NCBI GenBank assembly: GCA_020634455.1
Contig: JACKBQ010000001.1
Coordinates: 2,914,001 to 2,978,000, forward strand
Direction: 5' to 3'
Origin: Ardenticatenaceae bacterium
GTDB lineage: Bacteria; Chloroflexota; Anaerolineae; Promineifilales; Promineifilaceae
DNA: 64,000 nt
Below are positions 7,497-15,868 of the stretch, piece by piece. The notes beneath the pieces were generated by a model. The model made no database searches, was not told where the DNA came from, and saw nothing but the letters and a program-made list of their open reading frames with translations. A program made the translations under genes and the position numbers. Numbering within the stretch: position 1 is the stretch's first letter; each line of letters begins with the position of its first letter.

Positions 7497-8127
7497 CAGC
7501 GGCAACCGTCTGTAATCTGCCTAAAAATTCGCTAAGCATGATGGCGGTGGCCCCCCACACTTTGTGGCCGTTGACGTTGTAGTAGGGCACGGTGTAGGTG
7601 GCTCCGCGCACGGGGATGGGGCCAACTTCGCGGGTGTGGGGGTTGAGCAAATGATTGAGCGGCACTTCTAAAATTTCGGCCACTTCACGGACTTCTGGCA
7701 CAAAAGACGGCCGTTCCCCACCATTCACCCAGCCTACAAATGGATGCACTTCATAATCCGACGGGGGAATATAAATGCTGGTAAGTTCGCCCAAAACAGT
7801 CACTTTGGGGGTGGGCACGCCAATTTCTTCTTCGGTTTCACGCAGGGCAGCCTGTACGGCCGTTTCCCCTTGCTCAACACGCCCGCCAGGAAAGGAAATT
7901 TGCCCTGCATGAGAGCTAAGGTCATCTCGGCGGCGCGTAAGCACCAGATAGGTGGTGTGTTGAAAAGGATAAAGCAACAGCAACACGCCCCCCACTCTTG
8001 GCTGCCCGGTCAGTTCTGGCGGGCGCTGCCGATTGCGGTCGGTGGGTAGCATGTAATAATGGGCGGAGCGTGCATCAAAGTTAGGCAGGGAGAGGGCGCG
8101 TTGGATAACGGCCGTTGTTAGCTGCAT
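7489..8127 (-). CDS. Nudix hydrolase, CoA pyrophosphatase type
   Basis: 212-residue Nudix enzyme. The pattern LTRRRDDLSSHAGQISFPGG followed by the Nudix box (GGRVEQGETAVQAALRE then TEEEIGV) is the UPF0035 signature of coenzyme A pyrophosphatases, which cleave CoA or oxidised CoA to phosphopantetheine and 3',5'-ADP. The Glu cluster of the box binds the metals. The frame opens with GTG then ATG; the ATG at 8127 is preferred, though neither has a strong ribosome site. It lies 23 bp after an OmpR-type regulator on the same strand and is probably co-transcribed with it. The stop codon comes from the CGGTAAT-type array shared with the convergent kinase gene. Confidence 0.9.
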   Translation of the reverse strand: MQLTTAVIQRALSLPNFDARSAHYYMLPTDRNRQRPPELTGQPRVGGVLLLLYPFQHTTYLVLTRRRDDLSSHAGQISFPGGRVEQGETAVQAALRETEEEIGVPTPKVTVLGELTSIYIPPSDYEVHPFVGWVNGGERPSFVPEVREVAEILEVPLNHLLNPHTREVGPIPVRGATYTVPYYNVNGHKVWGATAIMLSEFLGRLQTVAAVQ

Positions 8128-8150
8128 CACAACAACTTCACCAGAACTTA

Positions 8151-8873
8151 TTAGCCAGCAATATGCCGAAAAGTGTAGCCAACGCCTCGTTCTGAGGAGA
8201 TGTAGCGGGGCCGAGATTTGTCCTTCTTGTCCTCAATTTTGCGACGCAGCCGGTGCATATGCACATGCAGCCGATCTTCGTAAGCAGGTTCCAATGGCCA
8301 CAGGCGGCGCAGGATAAAATCTGTGTTCACTGTGTGCCCCGCGCTGCGCATGAGAATGTACAGTAGCTTGGTTTCCGTGGGGGTTAGACTGACCGGCTTG
8401 CCATTAACAAAAGCCTGCCGCCCAGGAAAATCAATCTCTAGTCGTTCGTCTACGCGGGTGAGGGAGCGCAATTCATAGGCAAAATCCCCCATTCGCTGCA
8501 ACACGCGCCGCACCCGTGCTGTTAGTTCGCCCGGATTAAATGGTTTGATGATGTAATCTTCAGCATGTTCTTCCAGGCCCTCAACGACGGTGGATTCTTC
8601 GTTTACGGCCGTAAGCATAATCACAGGCAAATCGCTGAATTGGTGGATGGTGCGGCAAAACTCAAAGCCACTCATGCCCGGCGGCATGTGAATATCTACA
8701 ATAGCCAGATGGGGCAGCCCGTGCTGCGTAATTGCCGACAGAGCTTCCTCGCCTGATCCGGCCGTAACCACTTTGTAGCCATTCTGTTCCAGCGCGTGGC
8801 TCACAATGCGTAGGTTAAATGGGTCATCGTCTATAGCTAAAATTCGATAATTGGTGATATTTTCATCACTCAT
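8151..8873 (-). CDS. OmpR-type response regulator (copy A)
   Basis: 240-residue regulator. A receiver domain spans about residues 9-125, with acidic pocket DDD, phosphorylated Asp60 (LAIVDIHMP), conserved Thr in VIMLTA and Lys in YIIKPF. A winged-helix DNA-binding domain spans about 140-237 (LTPTETKLLYILMR, RLHVHMHRLRRKIEDK). The receiver shows an unusual MPPGMSGFEF in place of MPGMDG. Its closest relative in the window is the next gene upstream (9025-9747), of identical length and architecture, so they look like a tandem duplication. The DNA-binding helices differ enough to suggest different targets. It is followed by the Nudix gene after 23 bp. Confidence 0.93.
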   Translation of the reverse strand: MSDENITNYRILAIDDDPFNLRIVSHALEQNGYKVVTAGSGEEALSAITQHGLPHLAIVDIHMPPGMSGFEFCRTIHQFSDLPVIMLTAVNEESTVVEGLEEHAEDYIIKPFNPGELTARVRRVLQRMGDFAYELRSLTRVDERLEIDFPGRQAFVNGKPVSLTPTETKLLYILMRSAGHTVNTDFILRRLWPLEPAYEDRLHVHMHRLRRKIEDKKDKSRPRYISSERGVGYTFRHIAG

Positions 8874-9024
8874 AAAAAGGCCTCAAAATCAGAATTTATT
8901 TTTTTATCAATGCCATACAGTTGGCGCAGGGGATATTAGCAACCATGCGCCTGCGTGTCATCAATTGGTTTACAAAATTACAAAATTAGTACTAATGGTT
9001 GGCGGCCGCCCGCTGCGAAGGCAC

Positions 9025-9747
9025 CTATGATCCATCTGGCAAAAAAGCATACCCCTTGCGTCGTTTGGAGTAGACGTAGCGTACACCGCTTTTTTTACGT
9101 TCAATTTTGCTGCGGAGCCGATGCACATAAACACGCAGCCGATCTTCATCAGCAAAGTCGTTTTCAGAAGGCCACAGGCGGCGCAGCATAAAATCTGTAC
9201 TTACGACGCGCCCTTTTTGCCGCATAAGAATGTAAAGCAGCTTGGCTTCAGTTGGGGTCAAACTCACTTCTTCACCTTGAACAATGGCGGTTAAAGTAGC
9301 GAAGTTTACTTTAAGGTTTTCATCTACTTCTACAAACTGTGCTAATGGGTAGGCAAAGTTGCCAATGGAGCGTAGCACCCGGCGGACACGGGCCAGAAGT
9401 TCCCCGGTTTTTACGGGTTTGGTCATGTAATCTTCAGCGTACCGGTCAATGGTTTCAACGATTGTTGAGCTTTCTTCAACGGCCGTTAGCATAACGATGG
9501 GCAGGTCTGAAAATTGCAGAACCCTTTCGCATAGCTCTAGTCCGTCCATGCCCAGGGGCATGTTGATATCAAAAATGCCCAGATGCGGCAGCCCTTCCGT
9601 TTCCATAATTTCCAAAGCCTGCTCACCAGATTCGGCCGTCATTACCTGGAACCCTTGCAGCGTCAGCGTAGCCCGTACTATCTCTAAAATTGAGAGACTG
9701 TCATCCACAACCAAAATGCGATACGATTCTGCTGAAAAGTCGTTCAT
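9025..9747 (-). CDS. OmpR-type response regulator (copy B)
   Basis: Paralogue of the 8151-8873 gene: same 240-residue length, receiver with Asp60 in LGIFDINMPLGMDG, Thr in VMLTA, Lys in YMTKPV, and a C-terminal winged helix (LTPTEAKLLYILMRQKGR, RLRVYVHRLRSKIERKK). Both share the odd extra residues after the phospho-Asp (MPLGMDG here, MPPGMSG in copy A). 151 bp without a gene separate the two, so each may have its own promoter. No kinase is directly adjacent; the HAMP kinase at 5972 and the hybrid kinase at 21551 are the nearest. Confidence 0.93.
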   Translation of the reverse strand: MNDFSAESYRILVVDDSLSILEIVRATLTLQGFQVMTAESGEQALEIMETEGLPHLGIFDINMPLGMDGLELCERVLQFSDLPIVMLTAVEESSTIVETIDRYAEDYMTKPVKTGELLARVRRVLRSIGNFAYPLAQFVEVDENLKVNFATLTAIVQGEEVSLTPTEAKLLYILMRQKGRVVSTDFMLRRLWPSENDFADEDRLRVYVHRLRSKIERKKSGVRYVYSKRRKGYAFLPDGS

Positions 9748-9952
9748 AAAATTTGCCCAACTGTTGAAATTTGGTTAAAAATGGAAACGATGCCAATGTT
9801 GTAAAGAGTAGCCTATCTTGCAATTCCGACACTGCACAACGAACGGGAGGATAGGAGTTTGCGAATATATTTTTGTATTGTAGCAAACACGCAAAATGAA
9901 TTCCAGAGTGACGCCAACGTGCCGTCAACCTAAATCATAGGAAAAATCGCAT

Positions 9953-12325
9953 ATGCTGTTAGTTTATCTGGGAATTGCCTGGTTTTTGGGGCTTTGGCTT
10001 GCGTCGGTTGTGGCGTTGGATTGGCCAGTCTGGTTGGTTGCGGCCGTTTTGGGGTTGATAACGGCCGTTCTCGCACGAAAACATCAATCCATCCGTTGGG
10101 GGGCAGCCTGTGTGTTGGCGTTGGCTTTGGGGGCGCTGCGGTATGGAACGGCCGTACCCACCATTGACCAAAACCACATCGCCCACTACAACGGCACACG
10201 CAACCTCACCATCACCGGGCTGGTGGTAGACGAGCCAGATGTGCGCGACCGCTTTGTGAACTTGCGGGTAGAAGTAGACAGCATCCAGGTGAGCGGCGGG
10301 GCGCAGTTGCCCATGCAAGGCGTGGTGCAGGTGCAAACCTACCGCTTCCCCGTCATCAACTACGGCAGCCGCCTGCGCGTCACCGGCATTTTGGAAACCC
10401 CACCCGAAGGCGAAACCTTCAGCTACCGCGCCTACCTAGCCCGCCAAGGCATTCACAGCCTCATGAGCCTGCCCAACGTCACCGTCATCGCCGAAAATGA
10501 GGGCAATCCGGTTTACCAGGCAATCTTTGCCTTCAAAAGTCGGGCGCAGGCCACCATCGCCCAGCTCATCCCGGAACCACAGGCGGCATTGCTTACCGGC
10601 ATCCTGCTGGGCAACGACAACGGCCTGCCACCCGACCTGGACGAAGCGTTCCGCACCACCGGCATGACGCACATAATCGCCATATCGGGGTTTAACATCG
10701 CGATCTTGGTGGCGATTTTGGTGCGGCTGGCCGAACCGTTCCTCTCCAAACGGGGCGCGGTTATTTTTGCCCTGGTGGGCATCTCGCTGTACACGGTGCT
10801 GGTGGGGGCCGACGCCTCGGTGGTGCGGGCGGCGCTGATGGGCAGCATTTATCTAATAACCACCCGCTGGCTAGGACGGCCGAATTTTGCCTTCGCCTCT
10901 CTCTTTCTGGCCGGGATGGTGATGACGGTGATACGGCCGTTTACCCTCTGGGATGTTGGCTTTCAGCTTAGCTTTGCCGCCACCCTCAGCCTCATGCTCT
11001 ACGCCGACCCGCTGACGCAGTGGGCGCGGCGCAGATTGGCCCGTTGGCTCACCCGTGACTGGGTGGAAAAAGTGATGGGCGTCCTGTCCGAAGCGGTCAT
11101 CCTGACCGTTGCCGCCCAAATTCTCACCCTGCCGCTGATGGTTGGCTACTTCGGCCAGCTCTCGCTCATCAGCCTGCTGGCCAACGCCCTGATTTTGCCC
11201 GTCCAGCCCGCCGTGATGATTTGGGGTGGATTGGCGACGCTGGTGGGGCTGGTGTTGCCTGCACTGGGGCAGCTGCTGGCCTGGGTGGCGTGGCTATTTT
11301 TGGGCTACACCATCTGGATGGTGCGGCTGTTTGCCGCTGTGCCCGGCGCGGCCGTTCCCGTCACTGTTTCCGCGACCGGGGTGGTGGCTATTTTTGCTGC
11401 GATTGGCGCACTGACCTGGCTGGGCCAGCAACCTGCCGAGCGACGCAGCAAGATTTTTACGGCCGTTCGGCAAAACATCACCCAGCGGTTGGCAGTGGGG
11501 GTGTCGGGGGTAACGGCCGTACTCGTCTTTAGCTGGGGCATCAGCCAGCCGGATGGGCAACTGCACCTCGCCTTCCTCAACGTGGGGCAGGGCGACGCCA
11601 CCTTCATCCAAACCCCCAGCGGGCGGCAAATTTTGGTGGATGGCGGCCTGTATCCCAGCGTGCTTAACGACCAGCTAGGGCGGCAAATGCCGTTCTGGGA
11701 CAAGGAGATTGACCTCCTCATCGCCACCCACCCCGACGCCGACCACGTTTCTGGGCTGGTGGGCGTGTTTGACCGTTATCGCGTGAACACGCTCATCACC
11801 AACGGCCAAAGCTTTGGCGAATCCCCCATTTACGATGAAGTGCTGGCCGCTGCCGAAGCGCAGCAAACAGAAATTCGCCCGGTGCAGGCTGGCGAAGTCA
11901 TCGAAATTGGGGATGGCGTGCGGCTGGAAGTGGTGCATCCCGGTCCCAACCTGATCACAGATGATCGAAATGAAAATTCGGTTTCGATGCGGCTGGTGTA
12001 TGAGGATTTTACTTTTTTGTTTACGGGGGATGCAGAGCAGGCGGGAGAAGCGGAGATGTTGGCGGCGGAACGGCCGTTAAACGCGCTCGTTTTCAAAGCA
12101 GGACATCATGGCTCCAATTCCTCCAGCAGCTTGCCCTTTTTGCAGACAGTGCAGCCACAAATCATCATCATTTCAGCCGGGGTAGACAACCGCTTTGGGC
12201 ATCCCGCCCCAGAAATGTTAGCCCGTGCAGAAACCGTTGGCGCTGTTGTTTTGCGAACGGATACGTTAGGCACCATCAGCGTCGTCACCGATGGTTACCG
12301 CATGGCCTGGCAAGCCGAGCCATAA
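9953..12325 (+). CDS. comEC: ComEC/Rec2-type DNA uptake channel
   Basis: 790-residue inner-membrane protein of natural transformation that moves single-stranded DNA into the cell. Order: short N-terminal transmembrane helices, a DUF4131/OB-like region to about residue 190, the competence transmembrane domain (GILLGNDNGLPPDLDEAFR then TTGMTHIIAISGFNIAIL, about 220-250, with many helices to about 490), and a C-terminal metallo-beta-lactamase-like domain from about 536 (FLNVGQGDATFIQ, ILVDGG, ATHPDADHVSGLVGV). The HxDxDH motif of the last domain is intact, as expected for a nuclease that degrades the non-transforming strand. The ATG at 9953 follows AGGAAAAATCGCAT. No comEA or pilus genes are adjacent. 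An intrinsic terminator follows the stop. Confidence 0.95.
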   Translation: MLLVYLGIAWFLGLWLASVVALDWPVWLVAAVLGLITAVLARKHQSIRWGAACVLALALGALRYGTAVPTIDQNHIAHYNGTRNLTITGLVVDEPDVRDRFVNLRVEVDSIQVSGGAQLPMQGVVQVQTYRFPVINYGSRLRVTGILETPPEGETFSYRAYLARQGIHSLMSLPNVTVIAENEGNPVYQAIFAFKSRAQATIAQLIPEPQAALLTGILLGNDNGLPPDLDEAFRTTGMTHIIAISGFNIAILVAILVRLAEPFLSKRGAVIFALVGISLYTVLVGADASVVRAALMGSIYLITTRWLGRPNFAFASLFLAGMVMTVIRPFTLWDVGFQLSFAATLSLMLYADPLTQWARRRLARWLTRDWVEKVMGVLSEAVILTVAAQILTLPLMVGYFGQLSLISLLANALILPVQPAVMIWGGLATLVGLVLPALGQLLAWVAWLFLGYTIWMVRLFAAVPGAAVPVTVSATGVVAIFAAIGALTWLGQQPAERRSKIFTAVRQNITQRLAVGVSGVTAVLVFSWGISQPDGQLHLAFLNVGQGDATFIQTPSGRQILVDGGLYPSVLNDQLGRQMPFWDKEIDLLIATHPDADHVSGLVGVFDRYRVNTLITNGQSFGESPIYDEVLAAAEAQQTEIRPVQAGEVIEIGDGVRLEVVHPGPNLITDDRNENSVSMRLVYEDFTFLFTGDAEQAGEAEMLAAERPLNALVFKAGHHGSNSSSSLPFLQTVQPQIIIISAGVDNRFGHPAPEMLARAETVGAVVLRTDTLGTISVVTDGYRMAWQAEP

Positions 12326-12327
12326 AA

Positions 12328-12350
12328 AGAGCCAGCTTTGGGCTGGCTCT
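12328..12350. terminator. Intrinsic terminator after comEC
   Basis: AGAGCCAGC (12328-12336) pairs with GCTGGCTCT (12342-12350) across a 5-nt loop. It is preceded by an A-run, so it also works as stem plus U-run for the convergent small gene at 12390. Confidence 0.75.
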
Positions 12351-12389
12351 TGCAGGTTATTTTATTGTTGGAAAATTTAGAGAGTGTGT

Positions 12390-12632
12390 TTAGGCACGCT
12401 TCAAAGAGCCTTCCGCATTGCCCCCGTTCCACATGCTTTCTAGTAGACCCGTAATTGCTTTTTTCTCTTGCTTTACTTCGTGGAGTTCCATCAAGGTGTG
12501 TTCCAACGCTTCTTCACACGTTTTTAGATGTGCTTTGGCTGATTGCAATCGTTTTGTGTCGTTGGCCAACCGCTCATGCAGCATTTTTTCTCGTTTTTCT
12601 AGTTCAATCCGCTTTGCAATTTCATTTCCCAT
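12390..12632 (-). CDS. Small coiled-coil protein, unknown function
   Basis: 80-residue, highly charged, almost entirely helical protein. Heptad-like Leu/Ala spacing from about residue 5 to 65 (MLHERLANDTKRLQSAKAH) predicts a coiled coil, ending in a Gly-rich tail. No family recognised. The third ATG of the frame (12632) is chosen because GGAAGGG lies 6 nt before it; an upstream ATG at 12662 has no such site. Convergent with comEC and sharing its terminator. Upstream, 12633-12933 is AT-rich and shows no gene. Confidence 0.6.
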   Translation of the reverse strand: MGNEIAKRIELEKREKMLHERLANDTKRLQSAKAHLKTCEEALEHTLMELHEVKQEKKAITGLLESMWNGGNAEGSLKRA

Positions 12633-12933
12633 GATCATCCCTTCCTTCCCTACAACTTCCAAAAACTTATGAATGCTTATCGCAAGTAATCCAAATTTTT
12701 TAAATTTATTTACGCGCTTGTGCTAAATGAAGTGTGGGAAAATGTGCCAATGCCATAATATCAACAATAAATTACGAATAGTATTACAGTACTGGTGCTA
12801 TTATAGACTAATCATAAGCAAGAGAATAGAAGTTAGGTGTAAACTGGGTAACAATTTGAGTTTTTTTGCATCTATCCTACAATCTCGCTCGCTCACTTTG
12901 TAATGGAAGCATCTGTTTAGATGGACTTGTTTT

Positions 12934-14499
12934 ATGAAGACAAAATTGAAAAAATTGAATATTTTGGGATGGATCGGCTTGCTGGTTTTGTTGTTTGCTG
13001 GTTGTGCAGAGGGCAATGCAGCATTGGTAACCCCTACAGCCGTAGATGAAAGTAGCGCGGGCACAGCCACTTCCTCTGCACTGGATGCAAGCAGTTCTGC
13101 TCCCAACGCAATGCCTGCCAACACGCCGCAGTCTGCCGCTACCAACACGCCGGTTCCCACCCCCGCTGTGCCCCGCATCAATATCGCTAATCAGCCTCTC
13201 ACCGACACGGGGGTGCTGCAAATTGCCAGCGTAATTTCGCCGGAAAATGGCTGGCTGGTGCTGTACGCCATGCCAGAAGGCGAATTGGGCGCGGTGCTGG
13301 GATTTACGGCCGTTTCCACCGGACTCAACCAAAACCTCAATGTGACCATTGATCCGCAGCTCGCTACGCCCACCCTGGTGGCCCTGCTGCATTCCGATTT
13401 GGGTGAACCGAACGACTTTGAGTTCCCCGATGGCCCGGATGAGCCACTCTTGTGGGAATCGGCCCAGATTGCTACGACAGTTGCCCTCGATTTTCAACTT
13501 TCAGAACCAGTGGTAACTGCCGAAGCGCAGGCGGTGGGCGAGGATGGCGTAGTGCAGATTGCCAGTGTGCAGCTGCCCCAAGATGGCTGGTTGGCGATCC
13601 ATACAGAGGAGAACGGCCGTCTCGGTACGATGCTCGGTGCTATTTCCCTTACGTCTGGGCGGCATGAAAATGTGGCCATCACCATTCCCTGGCGGGAAGG
13701 CACGCCCACGCTGTACGCCGCCCTGTACGCCGACAACGGCGAGCCGCTCCATTTTGAGTACCAGGCAGAAGATGAACCACTGTTGGCTGAAGGACAACCC
13801 GTCGAAGTGGGGTTTGCCGCCACCTACCCGCCAGACATCTTTGTGCTGGATCAGCCGCTGGTAGAAGGCAGGTTTGAGGTGGAGCGCGTCATTTCCAACG
13901 GCCCCAGCTGGCTGGTGGCCTACTTTGACGATGGGGGAGACCCTGGGCTGATCATCGGCTCTGCGCCGCTGGCGGATGGACTAAACGAGCGGGTGATGGT
14001 GGAAGTGCTGGCATCGGCCGCCACGCCCATCATTCATTTGCGGCTGCATGAGGATACGGAGCCGGGCGACGGGTTCGACTTCCCCCGCGTAGACCAACCG
14101 ATTTTGTATGAAGATCGGCTGCCCAGCACGATCACGTTTAGCCTGACGCCGGGCAACTACCTGATTGTGGACGATCAGCAGTTGCGGGGCACGGGCACAG
14201 CTTCGGCGGTGCTGACGGTGGAATTGGTGGTGGTGGATGTGCCCACCTGGGTGGCTATCGAGGCAAGTGAAGATGGGCAGCGGGGCGAGGTGTTGGGATT
14301 TACGGCCGTATCCCCCGGCGTCAACCACGACATTGCCATTTCTATTGACCCCACCCTGGCGACCGAGACACTGTACGTCACCCTCTACCTCAACGCGGGC
14401 GAGCCAGACGAATTTGACCCCGACGGGGCCGACGTCCCCCTCCAGCGAAACCGCAGCCCCATTTCAGTGCCCTTTTTCCTCCTTTCAGAGGAACCGTAA
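12934..14499 (+). CDS. Lipoprotein with four DUF7282-like repeats
   Basis: 521-residue predicted lipoprotein. The signal peptide ends in the lipobox LLFAGC (Cys near 24), followed by a Thr/Ser/Pro/Ala-rich linker to about residue 75. Four copies of a beta-rich domain of about 105 residues follow, starting near 82, 195, 307 and 412. Each carries a pattern like 'G-V-L-Q-I-A-S-V ... G-W-L-V ... G-x-V-L-G-F-T-A-V ... L-H-x-D-x-G-E ... F-D-P-D-x-P'. This resembles the DUF7282 domain known mostly from archaeal surface proteins. The Asp/Glu-rich ends (EFPDGPDEPL) suggest Ca2+ binding but this is not shown. Probable role: surface-anchored adhesion or binding protein. The stop codon lies in the first unit of an intergenic array. 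Confidence 0.7.
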   Translation: MKTKLKKLNILGWIGLLVLLFAGCAEGNAALVTPTAVDESSAGTATSSALDASSSAPNAMPANTPQSAATNTPVPTPAVPRINIANQPLTDTGVLQIASVISPENGWLVLYAMPEGELGAVLGFTAVSTGLNQNLNVTIDPQLATPTLVALLHSDLGEPNDFEFPDGPDEPLLWESAQIATTVALDFQLSEPVVTAEAQAVGEDGVVQIASVQLPQDGWLAIHTEENGRLGTMLGAISLTSGRHENVAITIPWREGTPTLYAALYADNGEPLHFEYQAEDEPLLAEGQPVEVGFAATYPPDIFVLDQPLVEGRFEVERVISNGPSWLVAYFDDGGDPGLIIGSAPLADGLNERVMVEVLASAATPIIHLRLHEDTEPGDGFDFPRVDQPILYEDRLPSTITFSLTPGNYLIVDDQQLRGTGTASAVLTVELVVVDVPTWVAIEASEDGQRGEVLGFTAVSPGVNHDIAISIDPTLATETLYVTLYLNAGEPDEFDPDGADVPLQRNRSPISVPFFLLSEEP

Positions 14500-14622
14500 T
14501 CGGTCATCGGTCATCCGTTATCGGTAAAAGCGCTCACTCAATGTTACTGTTACTGCCCACCGATTACTGACCTACTGTACGCGAAGCGGTCGCAAAGCGA
14601 CATTACCATTCACCGCTCACGA
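14494..14622. repeat. Array giving stop codons to two convergent genes
   Basis: CCGTAATCGGTCATCGGTCATCCG starts with the lipoprotein TAA. The distal half (CCACCGATTACTG ... ACCATTCACCGCTCACGAAC) holds the TGA stop of the homoserine dehydrogenase on the other strand. A middle part includes a small GGTCGCAAAGCGAC hairpin. Longer and more decayed than the other arrays. Confidence 0.65.
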
Positions 14623-15698
14623 ACAAGCCCAATCATATCCCCCAGCACGCCAGCGGCCGTCATCTCCACGCCTGCGCCCTTGCCGCCAATGAGCAGCGGC
14701 TCGTCGCTGTAATGGCCCGTGCGGAAGCTGATGTACTTCATGTTGGCCAGCGGGCTGTTGGCCGGAATCGGTTTCAGGCCGACAGTGCCGCTGCCCTCGG
14801 ACAGTTCAGCGACGTAGCGCAGCACCTGGCCGTTGGCATGGGCTTCCGCTACGCGCTCCGCCATTGCTTCATCCAGTTGGCTGGCAGCTTGCAAAAACTG
14901 TGGCACCGTCAGATTGGCCAAATCTGGCGTGTACAGCGACTCTACTTCGATGTCGCTGGCTTCCAGCGGCCAGCCCGCCATGCGCCCCAAAATCATCACT
15001 TTGCGCATCACGTCCTTGCCACCCAAATCTTCACGCGGGTCGGGTTCGGTGTACCCTTTGGCCTTGGCTTCGGCGATGGCCTGGGAGAGTGGTACGCCAG
15101 CATCCAGCTGGGTGCAGATGAAGCCGAGCGTGCCGCTGAGCTGCCCTTCAATCTGGTAAATCGGGTCATTCACGTCTAGCAGGTAACGCAGCGTGGCAAT
15201 AACGGGCTGGCCGCCGCCCACGGTGGATTCGTGGCGCAGGCGGGGGTGGTTATAAAATTCGCGGGAGGTTTCCCATGCGCCAGCCAGCGCTTTTTTGTTG
15301 GCCAGCGCCACGCTGTGCCCCTGCGCCAGCGCTTTACGCCACACCGGTTCCAGCCCGTCGGCGGCGGTAACGTCCACAAAAATGGCGGGGCCAAGATTGG
15401 CTTGCGTCACCTGCTGCACAATTTCCAGCTCACTGGGGCGCACGCGGTGGTTGGGCGGCGTGGTGCGGTGGGCGGGGTCCACGGCCAATCCCTGCGTTTT
15501 GGCGGCAACGGCTTCCAAAAGCTGGGCGTCACTCAGGCCAGCGCTGTCCCACAGCATCGTTTTGCTGTCGGTGATGGCCACAATGTTGAACTGGATTTGG
15601 TTGCGGGACCGGAGGGGGGAACGGCCGTTCACAATCTGCCTCAACAATGCCGAACCAACCCCACCCACACCAAACAAAATTACCGGAACTTCTTGCAT
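14610..15698 (-). CDS. hom: Homoserine dehydrogenase
   Basis: Enzyme of Thr/Met biosynthesis that reduces aspartate semialdehyde to homoserine with NAD(P)H. 362 residues: N-terminal Rossmann fold with ILFGVGGVGSALLRQIV at the start, then the catalytic domain with SVALANKKALAG (Lys in the active site), STVGGGQPVIATLRYLL, QLSGTLGFICTQL and EDLGGKDVMRKVMILGR. No ACT domain follows, so the classical threonine-feedback module of long HomA proteins is missing; the length matches short or fused-type enzymes. The ATG at 15698 is chosen because it begins four residues before the Rossmann strand and has GAGG 8 nt upstream. Other Thr-pathway genes are not in the window. Confidence 0.92.
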   Translation of the reverse strand: MQEVPVILFGVGGVGSALLRQIVNGRSPLRSRNQIQFNIVAITDSKTMLWDSAGLSDAQLLEAVAAKTQGLAVDPAHRTTPPNHRVRPSELEIVQQVTQANLGPAIFVDVTAADGLEPVWRKALAQGHSVALANKKALAGAWETSREFYNHPRLRHESTVGGGQPVIATLRYLLDVNDPIYQIEGQLSGTLGFICTQLDAGVPLSQAIAEAKAKGYTEPDPREDLGGKDVMRKVMILGRMAGWPLEASDIEVESLYTPDLANLTVPQFLQAASQLDEAMAERVAEAHANGQVLRYVAELSEGSGTVGLKPIPANSPLANMKYISFRTGHYSDEPLLIGGKGAGVEMTAAGVLGDMIGLVRER

Positions 15699-15854
15699 GT
15701 CATGCCTCATCAAATAATACAAACAAACAACAGCGTGAATAAAACTGCCCAGACAATATCATAACCATGCCAGAGAATCCAATACAAGCAACAATAGACT
15801 GTTTTGCCAAGCTCCCCCTGGCAACCAACATTTCGGCAGGTAGTTTGTACCTGC

Positions 15855-15860
15855 TATAAT
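15855..15860 (+). promoter_or_regulatory. -10 element, probably leaderless transcript
   Basis: A perfect TATAAT ends only 8 bp before the ATG at 15869. A transcript beginning at the normal distance would start at or 1-2 nt before the start codon, and no ribosome-binding site is present. The gene is therefore probably translated from a leaderless mRNA. Confidence 0.5.
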
Positions 15861-15868
15861 CCGCCCCC

